The notes under the pieces are model-generated. The model was not told the DNA's origin, did not search any database, and was given only the letters and a program-made list of their open reading frames with translations. Below are positions 22,099-32,395 of a stretch of 64,000 nucleotides of DNA, one piece after another. The position numbers and the translations under genes were made by a program. This DNA is from Ryuthela nishihirai (taxonomy: Eukaryota; Arthropoda; Arachnida; Araneae; Heptathelidae), in assembly GCA_038380435.1 (NCBI GenBank), contig JAWZYU010000017.1, positions 21,327,283-21,391,282 on the forward strand. The letters run 5' to 3'. Position 1 is the stretch's first letter, and every line of letters begins with the position of its first letter.

Positions 22099-22104
22099 GT
22101 GAGT
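22099..22104 (+). other. Splice donor site
   Basis: GTGAGT directly follows GATCTCGATG and matches the animal U1 consensus at all six intronic positions. It closes the exon that begins at 21903. Confidence 0.65.
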
Positions 22105-22264
22105 AGATAGAGCAGCAGGCTCTTCAGAATCCATTGCCGTTTTGGGCGAACTAAAAGCTTTTACATGAGCAAGTCAGAAATTGCGGCTTAGCGTTATCAA
22201 CATTTCCAACTGTGCAGACTACAGCAACTTGCAATGGAGCGTGTGCAGTTAACTGCACTAGAGG

Positions 22265-22647
22265 TTGGGTTGTTTTACCTCTAAGCGGCACTTTTTTGCA
22301 CACCATGGGCTAAATGGCCAGGTCACATGGACCCCGAAGGCTCAGAGAAGGTTGGGGGAGGGGACCCACTGGAATAGCTGTTGGGAGACAGATGGTAGCC
22401 TCCCGTCAAGGCCATCCAGCGTGTTCTTTAACATGCACAGTGTATGGCTCTCCCGCACACGGGGTCATGGCTTAACGTCCCATCCGACGGACGGCGGCCT
22501 TTCCAAGCCCATCGGTGTCCCCTACTGACCGTGGGCAGGGCGGGGAATTTTGCGGAGATAAATCTCAACGCTGACCCAGCTGGGACTCGAACCTGGGAAC
22601 TACAGATTACGACCCTGGAGCGCTACCGACTGAGCCACCCCCGCCCC
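22265..22647 (-). mobile_element. SINE-A inserted into a palindromic MITE
   Basis: Complete copy with the 12-bp duplication CTGCACTAGAGG at 22253-22264 and 22648-22659. The target is a palindromic element with GGAGCGTGTGCAGTTAACTG on the left. Confidence 0.92.
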
Positions 22648-22667
22648 CTGCACTAGAGGAGGTGGCA

Positions 22668-22785
22668 TCTTAAAACCATTACCAACAACGGAGGTGGCCT
22701 CACAGCAAACTAGAGCGTGTGCAGTTAACTGCACACGCTCTAGTTTGCTGTGAGGCCACCTCCGTTGTTGGTAATAGTTTTAAGA
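22668..22785. mobile_element. Near-perfect palindromic MITE, 118 bp
   Basis: Arms of 59 bp meet at GTTAAC (centre 22726/22727), with one mismatch in the outer part. The inner arm is AACTAGAGCGTGTGCAGTTAACTG and the outer arm includes ACCAACAACGGAGGTGG. Relatives lie at 2022-2072, 38683-38830, about 49082-49190 and 63180-63300. Confidence 0.85.
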
Positions 22786-23587
22786 TACCAGACAGCTTCA
22801 AAGCGTTAACAGCGATTACCTTCGCTATTACCTGTGAGTTACGAATTTTAATATGAATAACGTTAAACTGCTGAAACCTCTTTCGGTGTGGCCATGCGCA
22901 AAAATTGTTTCAGATTCGTAGTCAACCTTTTGGCAATCGAATAACCACTTTGTCTGGAGATATTTCAAAATGAAGGCCTGATTGATGTTGGTTTTATTTT
23001 TTCGATCCCAGCGTGAGTGCCTAGATCTCTGCGATCTCCTTTAAACTCTGAGCGCCAAGATTCGTGAAATAACTGATGTAACTGTTGGATGAGATGAGAC
23101 GGATTTTCGAGAAATATCTGCAGAGAACAACTTCGTTCTTGTGGCCATTTTTGGAGCAAGCGAATCGAAATTCGAGTCAGACGATGCAGTAAATAAAACA
23201 TTTTTAAAGATAAAGATGGAGGAGAGAGCAGAGAAGATGAAGGTGTTCGTTTCCATCCGGGGTGATCTTATCATCAACCACATCCGATGAGAAGTGGAGA
23301 GACAGGAGGGATCAAAGATGATCTCTTCCGCTTCCTCTTCTTACTTCGGAGATCGAGAATCGAAAAAGATCTCACTTTCGATCGTTTGATCTTTACGTCA
23401 GAGTAGTCTCGAAATTTCATTTCATTCCTGAAAAGTAAGATACAAAATTATTTTCATCTAAGAATTTGCAAGCAGCACCTAATTTTTTATCTAACCTTTT
23501 GTCATCGCCTAATTGATTTTTTTTAAACAAAAGTAGGGGCAAAAGAGATATGCTTAAAAACTGTTATTTATTCAAGTTGTTCTTGTC
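22786..23587. other. Unassigned, mostly single-copy stretch (possible intron 1)
   Basis: Overlapping minus-strand frames of about 80 codons at 22965-23283 carry no recognisable motif. Nothing else was seen. Confidence 0.4.
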
Positions 23588-23589
23588 TA

Positions 23590-24066
23590 TCATCATCATC
23601 ATCATCCTCAAGTAGCCATGGGCTACGGAGGTCCAACCCAGACCGTGCAATTTAGTTCTCCAAGCAAGTCTATCCTGAGCTACATCTGCTGCATCTGGCC
23701 ACTGCACCCCAATTGTAACAAGGTCCTGTTTGACATTGTCTGCCCACCGCTTCCTAGGTCTCCCCTTCTTTCTGAGGCCTTTAGGCACACTGTTCATAAC
23801 CCTATTCGCCAATCTATAATTATCCATACGGGCAACATGGCAAAACCAATGGAGTCTCTCTCTGCACAATATGCTGCTTAAAGGAGGTTGCAGACTCCTT
23901 TGCCTAACCTCATCATTAGTTACAAAGTTAAACCACCTAATACCCAAGATACTGCGTAAGCATCTAGAATCAAAAGCATCTAGTTTCCTGTTATCCTGTT
24001 TACAAAGTGTCCAAGTTTCACTAACATAACTAACCCTAGAAAAAACCAAACTATTTATACAGTCTA
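23590..24066 (-). pseudogene. C-terminal region of the LINE ORF
   Basis: Continues the retrotransposon protein after the frameshift: SYVSETWTLCKQDNRKLD, FDSRCLRSILGIRW, TNDEVRQRSLQPPLSS, ERLHWFCHVARM and KKGRPRKRWADNVKQDL. The pattern of a SETW block, RCLRxILxIRW and a basic GRPRKRW motif is a common C-terminal arrangement in such LINEs. It ends in the trinucleotide tail, which would read as a run of Met or Ile. Confidence 0.8.
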
Positions 24067-24076
24067 ATTTTAGTCT

Positions 24077-25237
24077 TTAGGTGTATTCTCCTATTTCTCC
24101 ACATCTCCATAGATTCTTAAATGTCCCGGCAGCAATCCCTATTCGTCTGTTAATCTCAGGCCGCACATCACCAGTATCTGTTGCATAGCTCCCAAGATAA
24201 TTAAACTGTGACACCTGCTCAAGACTGCAACCATTCAGATTAACTGAATCACGGCCTGCCTGACCAATTTTCATCACTTTAGTTTTCTCTCTGTTTATAA
24301 CCAAACCTACTCTACTACCAGTCTCATCAACAGCTCGAATGAAAGAATTCATCTCATCAGCATCATTTGCCAAAAGGGCTAAATCATCAGCATAATCTAA
24401 ATCAGAAATTTTTGTATCTCCAGTCCATTTAAGGCCAAAATCTTTCCCTTGAAGTGAATTTCGCATAACATAATCAATAACCAAGCAAAAGAGAAAAGGA
24501 GACAAAATGCACCCTTGTCGAACACCAGAGGTAATGCTAAACCAATTGCTACAAGCCTTACCAACTCTCACACACGACTCGGTGTTATTATAGAGAGCTT
24601 TCATAATGTTAACTAACTTGTCTGGTATACCATATGATCTCACAATCAACCACAAATTATGACGATCAACAGAGTCGAAAGCCTTTTTGAAATCAACAAA
24701 GCTAGCAACCAAAGGTTTCTGAAACTCTAAACATTTCTCAAGAATCTGCCTAAGTGAAAATATCTGATCTGCACATCCCCTACCACTTCTGAATCCACAT
24801 TGCTCATCACGCAATTGACTGTTAACCAGATTCTTAATTCTATTAAGCACAATCATGGAAAGAACTTTACCTGGAACAGAGAGTAGGCTGATACCCCTAT
24901 AGTTATCACAAGAACTGCGAACACCTTTTTTGAAAATAGGGATAACAATAGCTTTGGTAAAATCTTTAGGAACCATGCCTTTATCATAAAAGATATTCAG
25001 AATTTCAGTCATCCAAGTGGTAACCGAAACATTCCCAGCTCTAAGCATTTCGGTAGTAATTTCATCTACCCCTGGGGATTTATGAAGTTTAAGTTTAGAA
25101 ACAGCCAAAATAACTTCAGATTGTGTTATAGGGCCAACATTAAAGCCACCAATGCATCTATCATCATTGCAAACAATGGGAATAGAACTAACCGCATTGT
25201 TTAGAATATCACTGAAATGCTCAGCCCACCTAGCCAT
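24077..25237 (-). pseudogene. Reverse transcriptase domain of the LINE
   Basis: An open segment of 386 codons. It would copy the element RNA at a nicked target. Conserved blocks are visible in order: DNYRGISLLSVPGKVLS (about residues 111-127), LRDEQCGFRSGRGCADQ (142-158), motif A FVDFKKAFDSVDR (180-192), motif B GVRQGCILSPFLF (238-250) and motif C DYADDLALLA (281-290), so the catalytic aspartates are all present. The upstream frame is broken at about 25240-25262 and the downstream frame at 24077, where GEYT is followed by TAA. The corresponding part of the 46-kb copy reads on in a different frame, which supports a small indel here. The catalytic core is well preserved, so the element is fairly young, but this copy cannot make a full protein. 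Confidence 0.85.
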
Positions 25238-25263
25238 GACAGAATCCTCACCTTCAGATCACT

Positions 25264-25730
25264 TCAGACCTTACCATGTTTATCCTTCAATCCCTGCATA
25301 CCTGTTCGTTTTCTACCACACAAAACATTAACTATCTGGTACAGCTCTCTGCTGTTGTGCTGTCTAACTGCTTCCTCGGCTTTGTCAGCCAAGCGATCAA
25401 TCCAAAGATTCTTATCAGCAGCTAACTGATCTTTTATACGTTTATTAAGTTCTCTGTAATTCTTTCTATTAGGACTAGTAGGGTATTGATTAAGGACATT
25501 CCTGCAGTTCCTTCTTTCTGAAATAAGCTCAAGTGCCTTATCACTCAAATAATTCTGTCTCCTCTGCTCCTTTTTTCCTAAACGAGTACTGTTAGTGTCC
25601 AAAAAAGCCTGTTTAAAATGGCCCCATTCTTCTTCAACTTCAGTAGTAAGTAATCCATGACTAAGTAACCTATCATGGTAAGCATTAACTATAACTGGGT
25701 CTTTCAGAGCTTCAGAATTAAAGGTACTTT
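25264..25730 (-). pseudogene. Linker region of the LINE ORF, upstream of the reverse transcriptase
   Basis: The frame is open on the minus strand from about 25730 to a stop near 25262. It includes EALKDPVIVNAYHDRLL, EEEWGHFKQAFLDTN, KEQRRQNYLSDKALELI and NRKNYRELNKRIKDQ. The pattern of a charged helical stretch followed by WIDRLADKAEEA is what normally links endonuclease and reverse transcriptase in LINE proteins. It ends at DKHGKV followed by TGA, a frameshift relative to the next segment, which resumes 20-30 bases downstream. No start codon of its own is expected. Confidence 0.75.
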
Positions 25731-25937
25731 TTTTTTAACTTTAGCACAACACTTCTTAAGTTTAAGTTTGTTATTGCTATTATTGCTGTATTATATGCTA
25801 TATTATTGTTTCTATTATTTACTGTTGATAAACACGAATGTCTCTTTAATGAGTTTAATAATCGAAAGGGAAACAACACTTGCGGATATATTGCGCAAAT
25901 TTCCTCATAGGTTTGGAACGTTATTCAGAATAAAGTT

Positions 25938-26327
25938 GGGGCGGGGGTGGCTCAGTCGGTAGCGCGCCAGGCTCGCAATCTGCAGTTCCCAGGTTCGAGT
26001 CCCAGCTGGGTCAGCATTGAGATTTATCTCCGCAAAATTCCCCGTCCTGCCCACAGTCAGTAGGGGACACCGATGAGCTTGGAAAGGCCGCCGTCCGTCG
26101 GATGGGACGTTAAGCCGTGGCCCCGTGTGCGGGAGAGCCATACCCTGTGCACGTTAAAGAACACGCTGGATGGCCTTGACGGGAGGCTACCATCTGTCTC
26201 CCAACAGCTGTTCCAGTGGGTCCCCTCCCCCAACCTTCTCTGAGCCTTCGGGGTCCTTGTGACCTGGCCATTTAGCCCATGGTGTGCAAAAAAGTGCCGC
26301 TCAGAGGTAAAACAACCCAACCCAACC
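25938..26327 (+). mobile_element. SINE-A copy, complete
   Basis: CAGAATAAAGTT at 25926-25937 and 26328-26339 is a perfect 12-bp target-site duplication. Confidence 0.92.
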
Positions 26328-26416
26328 CAGAATAAAGTTCAGTCTCAAATTCCGAATTTTTCGTAAATCTTGTAATATAACATTCAGTGCCCTAAATTGC
26401 AATTTTGCCTAGAAAG

Positions 26417-26840
26417 GGTTCGAGTCCCAGCTGGTCAGCATTGAGATTTATCTCCGCAAAATTCCCCGTCCTGCCCACAGTCAGTAGGGGACACCGATGA
26501 GCTTGGAAAGGCCGCCGTCCGTCGGATGGGACGTTAAGCCGTGGCCCCGTGTGCGGGAGAGCCATACCCTGTGCACGTTAAAGAACACGCTGGATGGCCT
26601 TGACGGGAGGCTACCATCAGTCTCCCAACAGCTGTTCCAGTGGGTCCCCTCCCCCAACCTTCTCTGAGCCTTCGGGGTCCTTGTGACCTGGCCATTTAGC
26701 CCATGGTGTGCAAAAAAGTGCCACTCAGAGGTAAAACAACCCAACCCAACCCAGAATAAAGTTCAGTCTCAAATTCCGAATTTTTCGTAAATCTTGTAAT
26801 ATAACATTCAGTGCCCTAAATTGCAATATTGCCTAGAAAG
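26417..26840 (+). repeat. Tandem duplication (about 425 bp) of a SINE-A and its 3' flank
   Basis: Bases 25992-26416, from the SINE B box through its tail and 90 bp of flank ending TTGCCTAGAAAG, recur at 26417-26840 with very few changes. The second copy therefore has a headless SINE (26417-26751) without its own target-site duplication. The breakpoint joins AGAAA to the B box GGTTCGAG. Confidence 0.9.
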
Positions 26841-26927
26841 TAAACTTTATTTTAGTGAATGCACAGAGTTGTTTATTTAACATCTATTCTAAACTCTATC
26901 TCTTTGGGCTATATACCGTAAAAATAG

Positions 26928-27299
26928 GGGTTGGGTGTTGGTTCAGTGTGTAGCTTCCAATACTCGTAATCTGCAGTTCCCAGGTTCGAGTCCCAGCTGA
27001 ACGACAGTTGACAATTAGCTCTGCAAAACTCCTCGCCCTTCTCTCGGTAAGAAAGGGAACACCAATGGGCTTGGAAAGGCTGTTGTCTTTCAGATGGGAC
27101 TTTGAGTCGTGGTCCTGTGTACAGGAGAGCGATACCTTGTGCACATTGATGAACACTCTGGGTGTCCTTGACGGAAGGTTTCCATCTGTTTCCTAACAGC
27201 TCTCCATTGTTTCCTTTTTCCTCCAACCTTCTCTGAACCTTAGGAGAACTTGTGACCTGTCCATTTAGTCCATTATGTGCAAAAGATGGCGCTCAGAGG
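26928..27299 (+). mobile_element. Old SINE-A copy
   Basis: Diverged head (GGTTCAGTGTGTAGC), intact B box GGTTCGAGTCC, and body with GGGACTTTGAGTCGTGGTCC. Its tail was hit by the next SINE within CGCTCAGAGG. Confidence 0.8.
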
Positions 27300-27858
27300 T
27301 TGGGTTGAGTTGTTTTACCTCTGAGCGGCACTTTTTTGCACACCATGGGCTAAATGGCCAGGTCACAAGGACCCCGAAGACTCAGAGAAGGTTGGGGGAG
27401 GGGACCCACTGGAACAGCTGTTGGGAGACAGATGGTAGCCTCCCGTCAAGGCCATCCAGCGTGTTCTTTAACCTTGGATTGTTTTACCTCTGAGCGGCAC
27501 TTTTTTGCACACCATGGGCTAAATGGCCAGGTCACATGGACCCCGAAGGCTCAGAGAAGGTTGGGGGAGGGGACCCACTGGAACAGCTGTTGGGAGACAG
27601 ATGGTAGCCTCCCGTCAAGGCCATCCAGCGTGTTCTTTAACGTGCACAGGGTATGTCTCTCCCGCACACGGGGCCACGGCTTAACGTCCCATCCGACGGA
27701 CGGCGGCCTTTCCAAGCCCATCGGTGTCCCCTACTGACCGTGGGCAGGGCGGGGAATTTTGCGGAGATAAATCTCAACGCTGACCCAGCTGGGACTCGAA
27801 CCTGGGAACTACAGATTACGAGCCTGGCGCGCTACCGACTGAGCCACCCCCCGCCCCT
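27300..27858 (-). mobile_element. SINE-A with duplicated tail half, inserted in an old SINE-A tail
   Basis: Two tail halves in tandem: 27300-27473 stops at TTCTTTAACC, then a full copy runs 27474-27858. The whole is flanked by CGCTCAGAGG at 27290-27299 and 27859-27868, so both halves arrived or arose within one insertion. Confidence 0.85.
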
Positions 27859-27868
27859 CGCTCAGAGG

Positions 27869-28107
27869 TAAAACAGCCCAACTGATCTAATATTAGGCAG
27901 ATTTTGATGAAAATTGTTGAAGCCACTTTTTTGTAATCATCGCCAATTTATAGAATGGCTTTATAATAAGTAGGGAAATAGAGCTCCTCTTAGGCGGTTG
28001 CATGACACACAATTCTGAGAGGAACTTCTCAATAGAAGAGGACATAAAATCTGTGAGAGAAGAGACACCTCAACAGAAAGACAAGACAAAAAAAGAAATC
28101 ATCAGGG
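27869..28107. other. Unassigned stretch
   Basis: No recognised feature. Confidence 0.35.
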
Positions 28108-28165
28108 CCTGATTCCGAGTCGTTTTGATCAGAAGTGAGCATGCTAACCACTCACCTACCAGGAG
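28108..28165 (-). mobile_element. SINE-B head fragment
   Basis: GATCAGAAGTGAGCATGCTAACCACTC matches the reversed SINE-B head, truncated on both sides. Confidence 0.55.
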
Positions 28166-28171
28166 GGTAAA

Positions 28172-28935
28172 TATAAATTCTCCCTCAAGTATCTGCCTGC
28201 CACAAAGGTGCGACAGGAACCTTTCAGTACACTAGGACAGAGAGAAAAGCTGTTAGAAGACACGACCTCGGTAGAAAGAAAATCTGTTGGAAGGCACGAC
28301 CCTAAGAAAGAGAATCAGTTAAAAGGCACGACCTCGGCAGAAAGAAAATCTGTTCGAAGGCACGACAGAGAGAAAATCTGTTAGAAGGCACGACCTCAGC
28401 AGAGAGAAAATCCGTAAGAAGGCACGACCTCAGTAGAATGAAAATCCGTTAGAAGGCACGACCTCAGCAGAATGAAAATCTATCAGAAGGCACGACCTCA
28501 GCAGAATGAAAATCTATCAGAAGGCACGACCTCAGCAGAATGAAAATCTGTTAGAATGCACGACCTCAGCAGAATGAAAATCCGTTAGAATGCACGACCT
28601 CAGCAGAATGAAAATCTGTCAGAAGGCACGACCTCAGCAGAAAGAAAACCTGTTAGAAGGCACGACCTCAGCAGAATGAAAATCTGTTAGAAGGCACGAC
28701 CTCAGCAGAAAGAAAATCTGTTAGAAGGCACGACCTCAGCAGAATGAAAATCTGTTAGAATGCACGACCTCAGCAGAATGAAAATCTGTCAGAAGGCACG
28801 ACCTCAGCAGAAAGAAAACCTGTTAGAAGACACGACCTCGGTAGAAAGAAAGGATAGATTCGTGCTTTATAGAGAGAATCGAATTCAAGTTCCACCGATC
28901 CATAGCCAAGCTCGCTAACTACTCGGTTACCTTTA
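28172..28935 (-). mobile_element. Diverged SINE-B containing an internal 34-bp array
   Basis: The reversed tail (CTCCCTCAAGTATCTGCCTG, GACAGGAACCTTTCAG) is at 28178-28232. The array follows, and a reversed head remnant with ATCCATAGCCAAGCTCGC, TAACTACTCGGTTACC is at 28895-28932. The array thus separates two ends of one element. Confidence 0.75.
28241..28858. repeat. 34-bp minisatellite (about 18 copies) made from the SINE-B body
   Basis: The unit AGAAGGCACGACCTCAGCAG plus AATGAAAATCTGTT aligns with the reversed SINE-B body stretch AGAAGGTCTGAGAGG...GACCTCAGCAGAAAAACGAC, with the middle removed. Variants alternate AAAGAAAA with AATGAAAA and GGTAG with AGCAG. Shorter units occur near 28350. 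Confidence 0.88.
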
Positions 28936-29055
28936 ATTATTAAACTCCGTCACATTAAGTGTCATTGGGATGGTGAATGATTTTCATCAACAGATATTAA
29001 AATGAAATTTTTTGGATTCTTTTACGACCATCTAATTTTGTTTCATTGGCCTCTA

Positions 29056-29430
29056 GGTTGGGTTTATTTGACCTTTGAGCTGCTTTTTTTGTACCCAGTG
29101 GAGTGTGGGGTAGGTCACAAAAGCCCAGATAAGTTTGGGGGAGGGGAACCCACTCGACAGATGTTAAGAGACAGATGGAGGCATCTCGTTAATTCTATCC
29201 AGCGTATTCTTCAATGCGTTCAGGATATGGCTCTCCTGTATGCGAAGCCACGGCTAAACGTTGTATCCGACGGACGAAGGTCTTTTTTAAAGTCCATTGG
29301 TGTCTCTTTTATCACCGACGAGAGCACGGGTTAGCGATGACAAATCTCAAAGTTGTCAAGGTTCAGAGTGGAACTTGGGAACTGGAGATTAGGAGGGTGG
29401 AGCACTGCCAACCGAGCCAGCCTCCTCCCC
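29056..29430 (-). mobile_element. Old SINE-A copy
   Basis: Strongly diverged but collinear over its length: GGTTGGGTTTATTTGACC, GTTAAGAGACAGATGG, CCGACGGACGAAGG and a worn B box. Confidence 0.75.
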
Positions 29431-29462
29431 ACTGGCCTCGGTGTAAATGTCTTTCGGATAAA

Positions 29463-29846
29463 AGAGGCGGGGTGGCTCAGTCGGTAGCGCGCCAGGCTCG
29501 TAATCTGTAGTTCCCAGGTTCGAGTTCTAGCTGGGTCAGCGTTGAGATTTATCTCCGCAAAATTCCCCGCTCTGCCCACGGTCAGTAGGGGACACCGATG
29601 GGCTTGGAAAAACCGCCGTCCGTCAGATGGGACGTTAAGCCGTGGCGCCGTGTGCGGGAGAACCATACCCTGTGCACGTTAAAGAACACGCTGGATGGCC
29701 TTGACGGGAGGCTACCATCTGTCTCCCAACAGCTGTTCCAGTGGGTCCCCTCCCACAACCTTCTCTGAGCCTTCGGGGTCCTTGTGACCTGGCCATTTAG
29801 CCCATGGTGTGCAAAAAAGTACCGCTCAGAGGTAAAACAACCCAAC
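29463..29846 (+). mobile_element. SINE-A copy, complete
   Basis: TTTCGGATAAA at 29452-29462 and 29847-29857 is the target-site duplication. The B box reads GGTTCGAGTTC. Confidence 0.9.
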
Positions 29847-29857
29847 TTTCGGATAAA

Positions 29858-30615
29858 GCTGCAGGATGATGATTTCTGACTATTCATAACATCCTCAGAA
29901 GAGGGATACGAGCAATTCCCCCTCCCACTGTTGGGATTTTGGGGCGATCCTTAAATGAAAAGAGTTCTGAGATGAATTTGATTCGACTTGGATAAAGCCT
30001 CGTTTTGAGTGTTGCTGTTTCGTCTCCAGATTGAAACATCTCACTCAGCCAACAGAGAATCAAGATCCAGCCATGCGGAGATGCAGCAGAAGCGGAGGAG
30101 GCGGAGGAGGAGGCCAAAAATAGCCGACCATCGCTGAGGCTCCGACGCCTCCTACATCATCGGATGAGTCCTTCTCAGCAGAGGGTGGAGGAGAGGAGAT
30201 AGTTGCTGCTTGGCAGTGGTCGTTTCACTGCTTTTCGTTCGGATTCAGCAGAAACTAAGGGATTAATAATAAGGAAAAGTATTCGCTGATGAGTCCATTG
30301 TCACTGCTCCCAGGAACAAATCGTAACTGCAAATTTTTGCTGTTCCAGACAGTCCTGTATTTGGCACTAAAATAACCGCAGAATTTCTTACAAATAGTAC
30401 AAATTTTTTTTTATCTAAACAGCACAATTCACATTCCACATTTTCAAAACGATATTTAAAGATGCTTAATATTTTTTTTTACTAATATATTACTATCTCA
30501 CACTTGGTAAGCATTGGAATAAATTGAAAAATTTTCAGTTTAACTACTCTCTTTATACTACTTTATTTGGATGAGGAGGTCATCGTAAATATTTGGTGAT
30601 CTCAAAGTGTCTGAT
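29858..30615. other. Unassigned stretch with a GGA/GGC-rich patch
   Basis: Around 30070-30115 a run of GGAGGAGGCGGAGGAGG is the only notable feature. Open frames across it are low complexity. No gene called. Confidence 0.4.
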
Positions 30616-30785
30616 TTAGGGATTCTCAACGTGGGATACGCAGTAAAATTTTTTGGGGTACGCCGTGAGAGCTCAAAAGTCGCTAGATCTAGTAACAAAG
30701 TAAAAATAACCATTGTTATACTATAACTATAGTTTTATCAATCTATACAAGGAGTACCCCAGTTACATACACATTTCCAGGGGGT
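30616..30785. mobile_element. Degraded hAT MITE, relative of the 1-1137 array
   Basis: A left end AGGGATTCTCAACGTGGGATACG resembles CAGTGGTTCTCAACC. The right part CATTGTTATACTATAACTAT with TTACATACACATTTCCAGGG is collinear with the 128-bp unit. It stops at CCAGGGGG before the right terminus. This shows what the unit looked like as a single dispersed element. Confidence 0.7.
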
Positions 30786-30827
30786 TAGCAACCTTCGTGT
30801 ACTTACAGGAAGGTTGCCAGATCACTA

Positions 30828-31219
30828 GGGGCGGGGGTGGCTCAGTCGGTAGCGCGCCAGGCTCGTAATCTGTAGTTCCCAGGTTCGCGTCCCAGCTGGG
30901 TCAGCGTTGAGATTTATCTCCGCAAAATTCCCCGCCCTGCCCACGGTCAGTAGGGGACACCGATGGGCTTGGAAAGGCCGCCGTCCATCGGATGGGACGT
31001 TAAGCCGTGGCCCCGTGTGCGGGAGAGCCATACCCTATGCACGTTAAAGAACACGCTGGATGGCCTTGACGGGAGGCTACCATCTGTCTCCCAACAGCTG
31101 TTCCAGTGGGACCCCTCCCCCAACCTTCTCTGAGCCTTCGGGGTCCATGTGACCTGGCCAATTAGCCCATGGTGTGCAAAAAAGTGCCGCTCAGAGGTAA
31201 AACAACCCAACAACCCAAG
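30828..31219 (+). mobile_element. SINE-A copy, complete
   Basis: CCAGATCACTA at 30817-30827 and 31220-31230 is the target-site duplication. The B box carries one change (GGTTCGCGTCC). Confidence 0.9.
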
Positions 31220-31485
31220 CCAGATCACTAACTGCTCACTGACGTCAACAACGATCAAAGCCAACACCGCGCAAATTTCTTTCTGTTGCAAATCTGTGCT
31301 AAAGTGTCGGGGGAGGGGGTATTTACAAAATTTTCCTCTAGTGCAGTGAAAATAAGAATATACAGGTTAAAAGTGACACCTGGGCAGCGCCGGGTACCTT
31401 CAGCTAGTTAATCAATAAATGTATTGGTTGTGGATTTCGTTGACGTGCTTTCTCTGGCGCCCGAAATCCTTCTTTTATTTTGTTG

Positions 31486-32395
31486 AGCTAGAATCGCATA
31501 GCCTGTAGAGCGCTACGATCGACATCTGCATTTCCCAGATTCTAGATCCAACTGTACCAGCGCCGAGATTTTATTCCGGAATCCCACTGGCCTCAGTGAG
31601 CCCCCCCCCCCCCCCCCAATAGGGGACCACCTTGTCGTGGTGGGCGGGGGGCTAGGGGCCAGCAACCTGGTCGAAGTCTGTGCTGACTGGGGTGGCTCCA
31701 CCGGTTGGACACAGCCAAGACCAACCGAGGTTGACGATGCCGTTGACCGGTTCCGTGTGACCGGTTGGACGGTGACGGTGTCCGAGACCTCACCTATCAG
31801 GTGCTCTGGGTGAGCAGTTCGAGGACTCTTCTGAAAAGATTTGTGCCCCAGTAGGTCGAGTCCTCATCAAAGTCTGGTCCTTACTAAGAGTCTCCACCCC
31901 GGATGCCGAGCGAACTTGGATCTATATATCCTTGTTCATGGCTAACCGGGGAACAGATTAAAGTTGGGTTTCTTCCGGTGGTCAGCTTTCCTTCTATAGA
32001 ACTGCTGCCATGTGAGGCTGGGGTTGAGGTGCGCCTATAGGGCGTATTCCTTGCCCCCGACTCTAGATAAGCACGGCTTTTCGTAACTGGTAGTGTCGTA
32101 TAGGCGGAATCGGGAATTGCCGTGGTTGCTTAAGATCGCAAGACAAGAGAGGTGGTGGCCTCAGTGAGAAAGGGAACAGCTGTTCGTCAGATGGGACGTA
32201 TGAACACGATCCGGAACCTACATCCATGTGCACTTCAAAAAACACGTTGGATGACCTTGATGGGAGACTTCCATCTTTCTTCTAACATCTGTCCAGTGGA
32301 TCCCCTTCCCCCAACCTTCTCTGAGCCCTTGGAGGACCTGGCCATTTAGCCCATTGTGTGAGAAAAAGTGCGATTCAGAAATCAAACAATCGAAC
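31486..32395 (+). mobile_element. Old SINE-A split by a 555-bp insertion
   Basis: The head and front lie at 31486-31600 and the body and tail at 32156-32395 (ATGTGCACTTCAAAAAACACG). The split is bounded by TGGCCTCAGTGAG on each side. Confidence 0.7.
31601..32155. mobile_element. Unidentified 555-bp insertion with 13-bp target-site duplication
   Basis: Bounded by TGGCCTCAGTGAG at 31588-31600 and 32156-32168. It begins with about 17 C residues, then GGGGACCACCTTGTCGTGGT, a short GC hairpin. It is GC-rich, has several ACCGGTTGGAC-type motifs, and has no open frame of note. It could be a piece of a LINE 5' region or an unknown SINE; I do not recognise it. Confidence 0.6.

Larger units (their letters stand above)
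23588..25770 (-). mobile_element. Non-LTR retrotransposon, 5'-truncated, with reverse transcriptase
   Basis: The element reads on the minus strand from about 25770 to a short (GAT)n tail at 23588-23606. It lacks the 5' UTR and the apurinic-type endonuclease, and keeps the linker, the reverse transcriptase and the C-terminal region. The trinucleotide tail is typical of RTE-like and some other LINE clades; I cannot assign the clade without alignment. The left boundary near 25770 is approximate. A second 3' fragment of the same family lies at 45938-46725. Confidence 0.85.

Noticed and set aside
22265..22528. 87-codon frame antisense to SINE-A (MGCFTSE...), present in many copies
   Set aside because: It recurs intact because the copies are young and similar. 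It spans the body antisense to the SINE, and old copies show stops and frameshifts, so there is no sign of selection.
28241..28858. CRISPR-like repeat of 34 bp
   Set aside because: There is no spacer between units; the units are contiguous SINE-B derivatives.
30060..30120. Alanine/serine-rich frame in the GGA/GGC patch as an exon
   Set aside because: A low-complexity trinucleotide run without splice sites or neighbouring exons.
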